In this document: one piece after another, positions 31,405 to 44,145 of the stretch | How the letters are laid out: each line of letters opens with the position of its first letter | How positions within the stretch are numbered: the stretch's first letter is position 1 | Assembly (NCBI GenBank): GCA_947074105.1 | Contig: CAMTON010000003.1 | Coordinates: forward strand, 21,442 to 85,441 | DNA from: an uncultured Bacteroidales bacterium | GTDB taxonomy: Bacteria > Bacteroidota > Bacteroidia > Bacteroidales > JAUNSR01 | Direction: 5' to 3' | DNA: 64,000 nt | Notes under the pieces: generated by a model | Database searches by the model: none | Seen by the model: the letters and a program-made list of their open reading frames with translations, nothing else | What the model was told of the DNA's origin: nothing | Made by a program: the position numbers and the translations under genes

Positions 31405-31827
31405 CTAATAATTCATTGTATAAAGCCTCATTATTATCTTATCGGTATAATTAAGGAAAATATAATTATCGCAAATCTGAGTTACCAGAAAGATCAAACC
31501 TAAGCTTATCAATCCGTATTCATACTCAAAGGGCTCGTTGCGAAGAAATATGACAAGTATGGCAAGTGAAATAATAAATTTAACAGCTTTACAAAAAATA
31601 TAATTTACCAAAAAACTATTTACACTTTTCCTCTCTCCTATATATATCATAATAGACATGACAAAGGTCAATGCTGAGTAAAATGTAAAGAGATTCAAAA
31701 CAAAAGGCAGATGATTATCCAGGTAAAACGCAAAAAGAATCAGATAATTCAGAAAACATACCAGTATAAGAGGAATCATATAGATTTTCCAAACTGATAG
31801 AAACGGGAAATTATCTGTTATTCTCAT
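31405..31827 (-). CDS. Small multi-pass membrane protein of unknown function
   Basis: 140-aa ORF with about four hydrophobic segments. Confidence 0.5.
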   Translation of the reverse strand: MRITDNFPFLSVWKIYMIPLILVCFLNYLILFAFYLDNHLPFVLNLFTFYSALTFVMSIMIYIGERKSVNSFLVNYIFCKAVKFIISLAILVIFLRNEPFEYEYGLISLGLIFLVTQICDNYIFLNYTDKIIMRLYTMNY

Positions 31828-32103
31828 AATACTACCTTTTCTTTTTAATCAAAACGCTATAAAAAGATGAATGGTTTATTATCTTAATTCAAATCTTTGA
31901 AATTTCACCAACAGTAATATTTCAATAATTTATATAATAATTATTTATATTATTTCTTAAATTAATCTCTTTGTTATATAAGCAGCTGCAGAAGTATTTC
32001 AATTTAACATAAAATAAATCCTTCCTTTTATCTTATTCTTTATCACTATTTTACCTGTTTTTTCAATATCCATTCTGTCCTGCATAATTACTTTAAACAA
32101 AAA

Positions 32104-32134
32104 AAAGAGCGTACCGGAATCCGGCACGCTCTTT
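32104..32134 (-). terminator. Intrinsic terminator downstream of yidC
   Basis: AAAGAGCGTACCGGAATCCGGCACGCTCTTT. Confidence 0.75.
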
Positions 32135-32155
32135 CTGAGCAATATAATGAATATA

Positions 32156-34045
32156 TTATTTTTTGTTTTTCTGTTGCTGACGCATAGCAGCCTGCTGCTG
32201 GCGTTGTGCTTCTTCAAGACGAGCCATGAAACCTGTCTTCTTCTTAGGTTTCTTTGCATTTGCTTTCATCTGAGCAAGCATTTTTTCTTCATTTACAAAA
32301 AGACGCATCATATATGTCTGTCCGATTGTAATAAGAAGTGATACGAAATAGTAATAACTTAATCCCGCAGCATAGTTATTGAAGAATACCATAAACATAA
32401 CAGGCATCATATACTGCATCACTTTCATACCTCCCATACCCGGCTGATTCATCGTATTTGCACTCATACTAAGATGAATGTATATAAGATTCGTAGCAGT
32501 CATCAGAAGACAGAACAGTGAAATATGATTTCCGAAATACGGTGTGATAAGAGGAATATATGTATTCCAGCTTACTATAGAATCATAAGAAGAAAGGTCT
32601 TTTGCCCACAGGAACGATTCTCCGCGAAGTTCTATCGATGATGGAAAGAACTGGAACATTGCAAAAAGAATAGGCATCTGGAACAACATAGGCAAACATC
32701 CTCCCATAGGATTGATACCTGCTTTTGAATACAGGGCCATTGTTTCCTGTTGACGTTTCATCTGATTTTCAGTACCCGGATATTTATCATTTATTTCCTG
32801 AATCTCAGGACGTACAACTCTCATTTTTGCCTGCGACAGATATGACTTAAATGTGAAAGGAAAAATGATCATCTTAATAAAGATGGTAAGCAGAAGAATA
32901 ATAATTCCGTAGTTTGAAATATATTTTCCAAGGAAAGTAAACACCGGAATCACGATATAAACATTCACCCAGCGGAATACACTTGCTCCAAGCGGCACAA
33001 GCTTATCAAGCTTTAGTTTTGAATCATTACCGTACTGTTTATCTATTTCGCGAAGAAGAGGATAAAGATTAGGTCCAAAGAAGAAATCAAATGAAGCCAT
33101 TTCTCTTTCCTTTGTGTTAACCTCTATTTCTGCTTCCGAACGGAACTTCTTAAGATAGTCACCGTCTTTTATAACTTTTGAATCAAGAACAGCATTAGAA
33201 AATCCTGTTTTAGCAATCATAACTGATGAAAAAAACTGATTCTTAAATCCGATCCATTTCAAAGATCCTGTAATAGTTTCTCTCTGATCCTTATCTGCTT
33301 TAAGATAGTCTACATCATCATTTAGGTATTTGTAATAAAGATTACTGTATCTTTCTTCAAATACTCGCCCTTTTTCCTGTCTGCGAAGATCCTGTGTCCA
33401 GATCAGATTTGCTGCAGATGATGATGGTGAAAGAACGCTTGCTATATTTTTCTGTTCAATATTGAAATTTATGACATAACTGTCAGGAGCAATTGTATAA
33501 ACGAAATCCATGAATGCATCATTTCCGGCATTCAATCGCATTCTCAATACCTGGTTACCATCGATCTCTTTATTCTGAATAACATCAAAATACATCTCAT
33601 CGGTAGTGATCACTCTCTGGTTTGCCGTAACAAACGTAAAGCTGTAATTACCGGTATTTTCCTCAAAAAGAATTACAGGTTTTTCTTCGTATGTCTTATA
33701 ATCTTTTAAAAGAGCACTTTGTATTTTCCCTCCTTTTGTTGAGAATGTTAATGACAAAACTTCATTTTCCAAAGCGATAGTCTGCGCCGTTCCTCTTACA
33801 GAAGAAGCAAAAGCTCCAAACTGACTGGCAAGAGCAGCAGAATCGACAGAAATATCTGAAGCAGCTTTTATTTCAGCATAATTAGCATCCTGTGACATCT
33901 GTCCGGCTATATCTTCAAGAGCCGTAACTGTTTCTTTTTCCTGATTCCATGCTCCCGTTTCCTCTACATTCTTCTGGTTATACCAGCTGAATCCGAAAAT
34001 CAGCAAAGCAATAAGAACAAATCCCGTTATACTGTTTTTGTCCAT
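32156..34045 (-). CDS. yidC: Membrane protein insertase YidC
   Basis: MDKNSITGFVLIALLIFGFSWYNQ; GIIILLLTIFIKMIIFPFTFKSYLSQAKMRVVRPEIQEI; NPMGGCLPMLFQMPILFAMFQFFPSSIELR. Confidence 0.96.
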   Translation of the reverse strand: MDKNSITGFVLIALLIFGFSWYNQKNVEETGAWNQEKETVTALEDIAGQMSQDANYAEIKAASDISVDSAALASQFGAFASSVRGTAQTIALENEVLSLTFSTKGGKIQSALLKDYKTYEEKPVILFEENTGNYSFTFVTANQRVITTDEMYFDVIQNKEIDGNQVLRMRLNAGNDAFMDFVYTIAPDSYVINFNIEQKNIASVLSPSSSAANLIWTQDLRRQEKGRVFEERYSNLYYKYLNDDVDYLKADKDQRETITGSLKWIGFKNQFFSSVMIAKTGFSNAVLDSKVIKDGDYLKKFRSEAEIEVNTKEREMASFDFFFGPNLYPLLREIDKQYGNDSKLKLDKLVPLGASVFRWVNVYIVIPVFTFLGKYISNYGIIILLLTIFIKMIIFPFTFKSYLSQAKMRVVRPEIQEINDKYPGTENQMKRQQETMALYSKAGINPMGGCLPMLFQMPILFAMFQFFPSSIELRGESFLWAKDLSSYDSIVSWNTYIPLITPYFGNHISLFCLLMTATNLIYIHLSMSANTMNQPGMGGMKVMQYMMPVMFMVFFNNYAAGLSYYYFVSLLITIGQTYMMRLFVNEEKMLAQMKANAKKPKKKTGFMARLEEAQRQQQAAMRQQQKNKK

Positions 34046-34142
34046 CGTAAAAATTATTTATTGAAATAATAATTTCAATATTCTTATAGTTAATAAATTA
34101 TTTAATTCTAAATCTTCTGATGTACGAAATATAGACTTATCT

Positions 34143-35753
<1,611 letters not shown>

Positions 35754-35912
35754 TTATATAGTTTTTACATACATGTTATACCGGACGTCAAAATTACAAA
35801 AAATATCGGATATAATTTGATTTAATCAATAATTAGAATTTTTATTTCTGTTATTATGCTTTATTATCTATTTTTGTATTTGGTTCTAAATAGTTTAATT
35901 CTTTGAAAATTT

Positions 35913-37259
35913 ATGCTTATTAATTTAAGATACCCGCTTCGCAAATATTTTACTATTTCATTATTATTGTTTCTGCCTTTTATTTCTGTTGTTGCCGAAA
36001 ATAACAATAGTAGAAATTCGCGTTCAAAAACCGGTGGCGTTGATATTTGTGATACAGCTAAAGCTATTATCGCAGACTCTCTTAAATATCACCCTTCCAC
36101 CGACCATCTTTTTACGGATATAGAAGTCGATTATGCCAATCCTCTGCTTCTTCCTGCTATATTTTATGGAAAGATTGATCCATATTCTTTTAATATAGAT
36201 ATAAACCGACATAAAGGTTTACCTCCTAAATACAGAGGTCTTATATCTTGTATATATGAGAAAGAACTTGAAATAGATTCACTTCGTGAAAGATCTATGG
36301 CCAGAGCTATGGCTAGACATCCACGTAAGATTTCTTATTACTGGAATGCTCTTCCCGTACCACCCAAAGAACAGGTCCTAAATTACGAGATAAACAGGAA
36401 TGCGATAAAGATTATTGGCACTAAAATTGAGGCCGGCACTATAGGAATGGGGCTGCCTAAAGCTGACAGATGGAAAATTTCATTCAACAGCTCTGTTCAG
36501 TTTACACAAAACTATATATCTGAAAACTGGTATCAGGGTGGTGAAAGCAATATCAACATACTCGGACTCCAGAAGATGACAATAAAGCACTATGACCCCA
36601 AAGGGAAAATAGAATTCGAATCGGTTTTTGACGTCAGAACAGGTTTCTATACCACTGAGAGTGACACTATGCGTATGTTCCGAGTGAATGATAATCTTTT
36701 GCAGATCAACACTAAATTAGGACTTAAGGCGATAAAAAACTGGTACTATGCTTCTTCATTATTGTTTAAGACTCAGATCTTCAACAACTATATAGCAAAC
36801 ACAGATCAGCTTAAATCTCAGTTCCTGTCTCCGGCTGAAGTCAATCTCAGTGTCGGTATGGACTACAAAAGAAAGAATAAAAAAGGCAATCTTGAATATT
36901 CTCTTCTTTTCGCTCCTGTGGCTTATAACCTGAAATATGTAGCCAATATAAAAGAGATTAACGAGCAGGATTTCGGTATTGACGAAGGTAAGCATACAAA
37001 CAGTCAGATAGGTTCCTCTTTTACCGGAAATTTAAACTGGAAGATATCGAACAATGTAAACTGGAATGCCCGTCTGTTCTACTTTACCAATTATGAACAG
37101 TCGCAGGCCGATTTTGAAAATGTGTTCAATTTCTCGATTAATAAGTTCTTTTCAACACGTCTTGCTATCCATCTGAGATACGATGACGGCCGCGGTCAGG
37201 ATATCGAGAATATTCAATATAAAGAACTTCTTTCATTTGGGTTCAATTATGCATGGTAG
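35913..37259 (+). CDS. DUF3078 family protein
   Basis: WKISFNSSVQFTQNYISENWYQGGESNINILGL...FSTRLAIHLRYDD beta-rich C-terminus. Confidence 0.75.
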   Translation: MLINLRYPLRKYFTISLLLFLPFISVVAENNNSRNSRSKTGGVDICDTAKAIIADSLKYHPSTDHLFTDIEVDYANPLLLPAIFYGKIDPYSFNIDINRHKGLPPKYRGLISCIYEKELEIDSLRERSMARAMARHPRKISYYWNALPVPPKEQVLNYEINRNAIKIIGTKIEAGTIGMGLPKADRWKISFNSSVQFTQNYISENWYQGGESNINILGLQKMTIKHYDPKGKIEFESVFDVRTGFYTTESDTMRMFRVNDNLLQINTKLGLKAIKNWYYASSLLFKTQIFNNYIANTDQLKSQFLSPAEVNLSVGMDYKRKNKKGNLEYSLLFAPVAYNLKYVANIKEINEQDFGIDEGKHTNSQIGSSFTGNLNWKISNNVNWNARLFYFTNYEQSQADFENVFNFSINKFFSTRLAIHLRYDDGRGQDIENIQYKELLSFGFNYAW

Positions 37260-37309
37260 ACATACCTGTCAAACCAGGTAAATTATTTCAAAAACAACAT
37301 TATCATCAA

Positions 37310-37360
37310 ATAACGACAAAGGATTGAGTTTCATAAAGAAACCCAATCCTTTGTCGTTAT
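37310..37360. terminator. Bidirectional terminator between convergent genes
   Basis: ATAACGACAAAGGATTGAGTTTC...GAAACCCAATCCTTTGTCGTTAT. Confidence 0.75.
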
Positions 37361-37379
37361 TTAAACCCTTTAAATACAT

Positions 37380-38738
37380 TTAATCAAATGGTATTTGTCC
37401 ACTGAATGTTCGCTGAAAACGAAAATCGCCCCATGTAAAACTTCCGGTATAATCCAGATAAATTTCATTACTTACAGGATCATATGTACTATTATTATTT
37501 GCAACTGACGGATTTGTCCAACCGGCTCCTTCATAAGCCCAGCCTGCCAGAATATCAATTTTTAATTTACCGTTACCCGCATCTTCATCCGTAACTTTAA
37601 TAATAGGAGAACATTGTTCAAACATGGTCCCTGCCCATCCGGGACAGATTATGGCTTCTTCATCTGTAATAAATGACAATGCGGAAACTATTGTATAGTC
37701 TTTTATTTCTTCCAAAGCATCTCGTCTTGAATATAGATATGTATCATAAACATTGCCCGGAGTTGTTGAAATACCTGATTCACTTTCATGTATTGTATTT
37801 TTCCACGAGCCACTCCATTTTGCTGTAAGTTTAATCTTAAAATAACATATGGCTTCTTCCTGAATAGGTATTGATTCATTTCCTGATTCCGTAATTTTAA
37901 ATGGTAACATATATTCCCTTCCTCCTATAGACAAAGGAAGTTCAGCACAATTTATAATTATGCTTCCTTTACATGACTGTTCCTCTGCCTCTATTTTTAA
38001 ATCAGGTAAAACGTAAACCTCAGGAAGCATCTCATAAGCTGTACCGTATTTATCGTTATATTCATCTAGCAACAGAGGATCTGCCTCGCAGGAAAAATTA
38101 AATTCATATTTCTCATTTTCAAAAGGAAGATTAATTTCAACCGGGAATGATATTTTATTTAAATCCTTATTACGAAACATATCTATAGATACAGGTACAA
38201 CGGAACCTTTATTTTTTAGTTCTGCAAATGGCTCTACAAGATCGACATTAAAGATTATATAATCTTTTTCATGAGTAATCTCCAAATACTCATCATTATC
38301 CCGCAATTGTATTATCAGAGGTAAAAGAAGTTGTTTTTCGGGATTATCTTTCCGGAACTTTCTTAGTTGAGGCATGATGAATTTTATACCTGTCTTATAA
38401 AATGCCTGATCATTACCCATTATTATAATGTCATCATTAAAACTTATACAGGATGATGGCAAGACAAATATATCTTCTTTATCTTCTATATATGAATCGA
38501 TTATTTCTTCGGCATATTTAAAAGCTATATTAGCCTCTCTGTCTATATATCCGCTTTTATTTAAGTAAATGATATAATCCTGTTCATCATTACCCATATC
38601 AAGAATTGTATTGGTTATAAAACCACTTTCTGTAATATGAATTTTTGAAGATGTATGCTCTAAAATAGTTTTATCAATGCCGTCATCACAGGATAGTAAT
38701 GACAAAAACAATATAAATATTAAATATTTCATTTTCAT
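37380..38738 (-). CDS. SusE-position lipoprotein with DUF1735-like domain(s)
   Basis: Lipobox LSLLSC; DUF1735-like EYNDKYGTAYEMLPEVYVLP...IIINCAELPLSIGGREYMLPFKI; downstream of SusD. Confidence 0.7.
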   Translation of the reverse strand: MKMKYLIFILFLSLLSCDDGIDKTILEHTSSKIHITESGFITNTILDMGNDEQDYIIYLNKSGYIDREANIAFKYAEEIIDSYIEDKEDIFVLPSSCISFNDDIIIMGNDQAFYKTGIKFIMPQLRKFRKDNPEKQLLLPLIIQLRDNDEYLEITHEKDYIIFNVDLVEPFAELKNKGSVVPVSIDMFRNKDLNKISFPVEINLPFENEKYEFNFSCEADPLLLDEYNDKYGTAYEMLPEVYVLPDLKIEAEEQSCKGSIIINCAELPLSIGGREYMLPFKITESGNESIPIQEEAICYFKIKLTAKWSGSWKNTIHESESGISTTPGNVYDTYLYSRRDALEEIKDYTIVSALSFITDEEAIICPGWAGTMFEQCSPIIKVTDEDAGNGKLKIDILAGWAYEGAGWTNPSVANNNSTYDPVSNEIYLDYTGSFTWGDFRFQRTFSGQIPFD

Positions 38739-38753
38739 AATTCTTTGATTTTA

Positions 38754-40616
38754 TTACCAACCCGGATTCTGTATTAATTTTGGATTCTTTACAATAGAAG
38801 TCTGAGGTATAGGTTGCAGATACTGGTTTTCTTTAAACACCCTTGATTCGAATGCTGTACGGATATAATACTCCTCTCTCATTCTATTAAGAGATGTTAT
38901 ATTTACATTCATACCGTATGCTTCCTTATTATTGGTCTCTGTTGCAATCTTCCATCTGTTTGCATCAAACCATCTTATATTTTCAAATGCAAATTCGACC
39001 TGTCGTTCTCTTCGAATAAGAAAAACTGCTAAATTCTTATCAGTTGTCACTGACGGATAAACAGTTTCAATATCCGGAACTCCGGCTCTTCTTCGTATCA
39101 TATTCCAATAATATAAAGCTTGTAGTGTTTCGCCAAGTTCTATTTTTGATTCAACATAATTAAGCAGGACTTCCGCATACCTGAAGTTAGGCCAGGTACG
39201 TCTCCATTGTAAGGAATAAGGAAATACAGATGAGGCCGGATGACAGAATTTAGTTACAAGATAACCTGTTCGGTTATAGTCTGAACTTGAAGCTCCTTCT
39301 GATCCATACTTATTAAGAAATATAGGTTTATCTGTCATTGTATTTGGCCAGACACCTTCATTATATCCTATGCTGGCATAAAAACGTGGTTCACGATCTT
39401 TATACATATCAAATGCCTCTCCCGTATACCCCGCATTATAAGAATCAAACGTCGGAACTGTAAACGTGGAAAATCCATCTTCTGAATATCCCGATGTTTC
39501 ATCAATGATTGGTTTACCTCCCTTTAAATAGCCTGTTATAGGATATAATCCATTACTCATAGCATAAGCATCTACCTGTTGTTGTGTTACACATGCTGTA
39601 GCATGTCCTTTGAAGCGTTCTCCGTTAGGAGCAGGTGTCAGATCCATAAAATATACATCATTTCCCAAATCCTTTGCATCAAGCAATTCTTTATTCCAGT
39701 TTTCCGTAAAAACGTTTTTATAATAAATACCTTTTTGCCTTTCTTCATCCGATTCACCAGTTAATAATCCATACGGAACATTTCCGGATTCACACATATC
39801 AATAATCTCTTTTGCTGCGTTAGCTGCAATTCTCCATTTTTCTGTATCATTTTGGGTCGGGAACAAGTGGGTTCCGTCTTCTTTTGTTATTGATGAGAAA
39901 TAAGGATTTCCATTCATTAATTTACTTGCAGAGTAAAGCAGCATTCTGGAACGATAAGCTAAAGCAGCCATCTTTGTAGGTCTTCCGGCATAAATATCTT
40001 CCTGTTTTACAGGTAGTAATTCTGCTACTTCTTTAAGACTCTCTGTTATCCAGTCAACACATTCCTCCCATGTATCACGCTCTCTGTAAATTGTTGTATT
40101 CAGATCGACAAGTTCATCTTTTACAAGAACTATAGGTCCATAAAGCATAGCCAGCCAGTAATGACACATTATATTCACATATCGCGCTTCTGCTGCCCAT
40201 TGTTTTTTCTCTTCCTCTTTCAGCTCTACACAATTATTCACATTCTGAAGAAATATATTACTTTCTCTTATTCCTCTGTAAAGTGGTGTCCAGAAATTCA
40301 ATGCCGGATTTGCAGCAGAGTGAGATCCATTCTGCATAACAGCATATACTCTTACAGCACCCCATTCCGCTTCATCACTTGCAGGGACAAAAGGCCAGCC
40401 ATAATAACTGTTGTCCTGACTACATACTGCATCCCACTGATGGGGCAAATAGTTTAATACGTTTGCCAGATACTGTTCTGTACTTGAGCGTTTTTCAAAT
40501 ACACCTTTTAAAGTCTGCATATCATCAGGTTGTTTATCCAGATAATCGCTGCAGGAGAAAAACAAAATTATAGAGAATAAAAATATTATTATTTTAGTAT
40601 TCATAAGTCTGTCCAA
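38754..40616 (-). CDS. SusD-like outer-membrane lipoprotein (RagB/SusD family)
   Basis: Lipobox FFSC; YLDKQPDDMQTLKGVF; RYAEVLLNYVESKIELGE; RRERQVEFAFENIRWFDANRWK. Confidence 0.95.
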   Translation of the reverse strand: MDRLMNTKIIIFLFSIILFFSCSDYLDKQPDDMQTLKGVFEKRSSTEQYLANVLNYLPHQWDAVCSQDNSYYGWPFVPASDEAEWGAVRVYAVMQNGSHSAANPALNFWTPLYRGIRESNIFLQNVNNCVELKEEEKKQWAAEARYVNIMCHYWLAMLYGPIVLVKDELVDLNTTIYRERDTWEECVDWITESLKEVAELLPVKQEDIYAGRPTKMAALAYRSRMLLYSASKLMNGNPYFSSITKEDGTHLFPTQNDTEKWRIAANAAKEIIDMCESGNVPYGLLTGESDEERQKGIYYKNVFTENWNKELLDAKDLGNDVYFMDLTPAPNGERFKGHATACVTQQQVDAYAMSNGLYPITGYLKGGKPIIDETSGYSEDGFSTFTVPTFDSYNAGYTGEAFDMYKDREPRFYASIGYNEGVWPNTMTDKPIFLNKYGSEGASSSDYNRTGYLVTKFCHPASSVFPYSLQWRRTWPNFRYAEVLLNYVESKIELGETLQALYYWNMIRRRAGVPDIETVYPSVTTDKNLAVFLIRRERQVEFAFENIRWFDANRWKIATETNNKEAYGMNVNITSLNRMREEYYIRTAFESRVFKENQYLQPIPQTSIVKNPKLIQNPGW

Positions 40617-40618
40617 TT

Positions 40619-43600
40619 TTATAAGTTCACATTAATACCGAAATTAACCGTCTTCATCAACGGATATCCACGACCGTCCTGAGATCCGGTCTCGGGATCC
40701 CATAATTTGATATCAGGAGCAAAAGTCAGTAAATTCTCCCCTGCTACAAAAAAACGTATAGTTTTGAAGTGAATGCTTTTTGTAAATGATTTTGGTAAAG
40801 TGTATCCTATTTCAGCATTTTTCAGCCTTAAAAAAGCTCCGCTTCTCTGCCACCATGTTGATGCTACATAATTGCTTCCGTGCCAGCCTTCACTATATAA
40901 CAGAGGTATCTCCGCATCAAAATTCTGTCTGGCGGGATCAAAATATTTGTTTGCCAGATCCGCAAGAAAAGAAGTCTGTCCAATATTAGGATAATTAAAA
41001 GGGAAATATGCTCCGCCTAAAAAGAATGTAGTATTTGCTATACCCTGAAAGAATACAGAAAAATCAAATCCTTTATACATCGCACTTACTCCGAATCCGT
41101 ATACAATTTCCGGAATACTGGAATAGCCTATCGGTACTTCATCTCTTGTGTCTATGACGCCGTCACCGTTAATATCTTTATATTTAATATCTCCCGGTTT
41201 CAAATACGAAACACCAAATTGTGTAGGACTGTTATCAATCTCTTCCTGTGTTTTAAAAAGACCTGTTGCAACTAAACCATACTGCTGATTATATCTCTGA
41301 CCGTTTCTGTTTCGATATTTATCAATATAATCAGGCTGATCATCATCAATCTGTTTATTTCTTGCAAATGTGAATGTACCTCTCATAGAGATAAATAAGT
41401 CCCCAAACTCTTTATCGACTTCCAGAGATGCGTCAACACCATTATTTTTCATCTTTCCGACATTGGACCATGGATTAGTAGTAACTCCTACGTAATCCGG
41501 AATAGACTTACGCTGTACAAATATCCCCTCTCTTCGTTCTTTAAAGTAATCTAACTGTAGTCTTATTGCATTGAAAAAATGTGCATCTAATCCGAGATTC
41601 ATTTTTGTTGAAGTTTCCCATGATACATTATTATTTGCGTATTCCCCCACTGTCAGACCTCCGATATTGGAATTCGAAGTTCCCCAGTTTGATCCATAAG
41701 ATCCGTTTATAGTCGGAAGATATACAAATCTTCGTCCTCCTCCGATCTTATCATTACCGGATTGACCTATCGAGCCTTTAAGTTTCAGAAGACTGATAAA
41801 AGAAAAATTATCCTGCATTATTTTTTCATTAGACAGAACCCACCCTGCAGCTGCAGACGGGAAAAAACCAAACCTGTGACCTTTTGCGAAGTTCTCAGAA
41901 CCGTTATAACCGAAGTTTCCTTCTATAAAATATCTGTCATCATAAGAATAAGCTATCCTTCCCGCAAAACCCTGATTTCTATATGGCAAAGACCCTATAG
42001 AGCTTCCGGAAGCAATCTGATATTCCCTTTGATTATATAAAACCAGTGCATTAACATTATGCTTATTAAAGAAAAGACGATTATAAGTCAGACTTCCTTC
42101 TATATATAATGCTCTTTCTCCGTTAGCATAGGAAGTATATCCTAATGTGTTTACTCCCAGTGAATTTTCTTCATAAATAATATTTCCTGATTCATCTCTG
42201 TTTTTTGCATACCACGTATGTGGAGAACCCTGACGTAATATCTGATTCCATGCATCTGAGTCAAAGGAAAATTTTACGTTTGCTTTTAATCCCTTTGTGA
42301 TATAATCCGAAAAATCCTGATCTAAAGAAATCATAGCGTTTATCTTCGTCCACCAATTATCGTTATACCCCATTTGAGTAAGTGTATTATATGGATTAGG
42401 AATATTACCTCCTGTCATTTCCGCATAACGACGATTTCCAAAACCGTCTTCATCTGGATAATAAACCGGTACTGTATTAGGAGAAACATTAAGTGCCTGA
42501 TTAAAAATAGTAGATATGCTTTCTGCCGGCTGATGCTTCATTTCCAAAGCTCCATTAACATTAAGTTTTAGAGTCGTTGATTTATGAAGGCTCACATCAA
42601 TATTAGAAATAAAATTATATCGTTTATAATTTATTTCGGAATTCCACTCATGAAGTGGATCTGTTACGAATAAACCATTTTCATTATAAAAAGAACCGGA
42701 TATATAATAACGTGCTATTTTCCCTCCTCCTGTTACATTTAAGTTAGCACGCTGTGCTGTTGTCCGTTCTTTCATAATTTCGTCAAGCCAGTCTACTGAA
42801 GGATAAAGATATGGATCTGTTTGATTACCGTATTTTTCTATTTCATCTGCTGTGTAAATCGCCTTTTCTCCCCGTGAAGTCTTAGCAAGATTATACATCT
42901 CTGCCCAGGTTGCAGAATTTGCCATCTTTGGCAGCTTCGTAGGCTCCATAATCCCGGTCTGAATTTTTATGTTAATTGAAGGTGCTCCCTCTTTTCCCCG
43001 CCTCGTATTTATTATTATAACTCCGTTAGCGCCTCTTACTCCATATACGGCAGTTGCTGTAGCATCTTTTAATATTGAGAAGGATTCGATATCCTCAGGA
43101 TCGAGCAAATCCAGACTTCGTTCAATCCCGTCAACTAAAATAAGTGGATTCTTATTCTCTCCGAATGTACTTATACCCCTTACCCAGAAGTTTGAACTTT
43201 GACCGGGCTCTCCGCTTCTTTGTACTGCGACAACTCCGGCAAGACGTCCCGCAAGACTGTTACTTATCTGACCTGTCGGCACTTTTAACTCATTAACATC
43301 AATTGTCGTAATTGCTCCTATTACACTTACCTTACGTTGAGAACCATATCCGACAACTACAGCTTCATCTAATTCCTGAAAATCTTCTTCAAGGTTAAAT
43401 GTTAATTCCTGAGGACTCTTTACAGTTATTTCTTTCGTTTTATAACCAAGATATGAAACAACTACAGTCTGTGTTCCTCCCGGATATTTCAAAGTAAAAT
43501 TACCGTCAATGTCTGAAGAAGTCCCAATGCTGGTATTCTTAAAAATTACAGAAGCTCCTATAATTGCATCTCCCGATGAACTATCAATGACTCTTCCCTT

Positions 43601-43729
43601 TACTTCTTTTTGCTTTTCCTGAGTAATATCCGGCAGCACTTCTATAGGGATAGATTTTGCTTCCGGAATATTTGAAATGGTTATAGCCGTCATACATGCT
43701 AATAATGGAATCCATTTTGCTTTTTTCAT
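40619..43729 (-). CDS. SusC/RagA-like TonB-linked outer-membrane protein
   Basis: Carboxypeptidase-like repeat KGRVIDSSSGDAIIGASVIFKNTSIGTSSDIDGNFTL; VVVGYGSQRK; VRGANGVIIINTRRGKEG. Confidence 0.97.
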   Translation of the reverse strand: MKKAKWIPLLACMTAITISNIPEAKSIPIEVLPDITQEKQKEVKGRVIDSSSGDAIIGASVIFKNTSIGTSSDIDGNFTLKYPGGTQTVVVSYLGYKTKEITVKSPQELTFNLEEDFQELDEAVVVGYGSQRKVSVIGAITTIDVNELKVPTGQISNSLAGRLAGVVAVQRSGEPGQSSNFWVRGISTFGENKNPLILVDGIERSLDLLDPEDIESFSILKDATATAVYGVRGANGVIIINTRRGKEGAPSINIKIQTGIMEPTKLPKMANSATWAEMYNLAKTSRGEKAIYTADEIEKYGNQTDPYLYPSVDWLDEIMKERTTAQRANLNVTGGGKIARYYISGSFYNENGLFVTDPLHEWNSEINYKRYNFISNIDVSLHKSTTLKLNVNGALEMKHQPAESISTIFNQALNVSPNTVPVYYPDEDGFGNRRYAEMTGGNIPNPYNTLTQMGYNDNWWTKINAMISLDQDFSDYITKGLKANVKFSFDSDAWNQILRQGSPHTWYAKNRDESGNIIYEENSLGVNTLGYTSYANGERALYIEGSLTYNRLFFNKHNVNALVLYNQREYQIASGSSIGSLPYRNQGFAGRIAYSYDDRYFIEGNFGYNGSENFAKGHRFGFFPSAAAGWVLSNEKIMQDNFSFISLLKLKGSIGQSGNDKIGGGRRFVYLPTINGSYGSNWGTSNSNIGGLTVGEYANNNVSWETSTKMNLGLDAHFFNAIRLQLDYFKERREGIFVQRKSIPDYVGVTTNPWSNVGKMKNNGVDASLEVDKEFGDLFISMRGTFTFARNKQIDDDQPDYIDKYRNRNGQRYNQQYGLVATGLFKTQEEIDNSPTQFGVSYLKPGDIKYKDINGDGVIDTRDEVPIGYSSIPEIVYGFGVSAMYKGFDFSVFFQGIANTTFFLGGAYFPFNYPNIGQTSFLADLANKYFDPARQNFDAEIPLLYSEGWHGSNYVASTWWQRSGAFLRLKNAEIGYTLPKSFTKSIHFKTIRFFVAGENLLTFAPDIKLWDPETGSQDGRGYPLMKTVNFGINVNL

Positions 43730-44145
43730 AAAAATTCCGATGTTAATTCTACATATGTTTATTTATAAGAATGAATAAATTATACAGACCATATATGATT
43801 CATATTATGATCACATATAATTGTTAATAATCAAAAGAATATATTATGGGGAAGTGGGGTAATAAGGATGTTATTATGATCAATCACAATATTCCTCTTT
43901 TATTAGGAAAACAAAAAATAAGTATAGAAAGCGTAGTGTAAATTTTCCATGTCATTTTATGATTTTCGTTAGTAGTAATCGTCTTTATTATTTAATAATT
44001 GCATTATTATAATACAATAGAATTCTTAGTCAGAAGAGAGTTTTGTCATAAATTATATATATATTATATATATTTATATTAATTGCAAATGTAGTCTTTT
44101 TGTCTTTTAATCAAACTATTTTCCGTGTTTTAACATTTATATATA

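Noticed and set aside
31261-31503. 80-aa + strand ORF upstream of the small membrane protein
   Set aside because: Antisense/AT-rich without domain or coding signature.
44050-44082. TA-rich microsatellite-like run
   Set aside because: Ordinary low-complexity intergenic DNA in an AT-rich genome.
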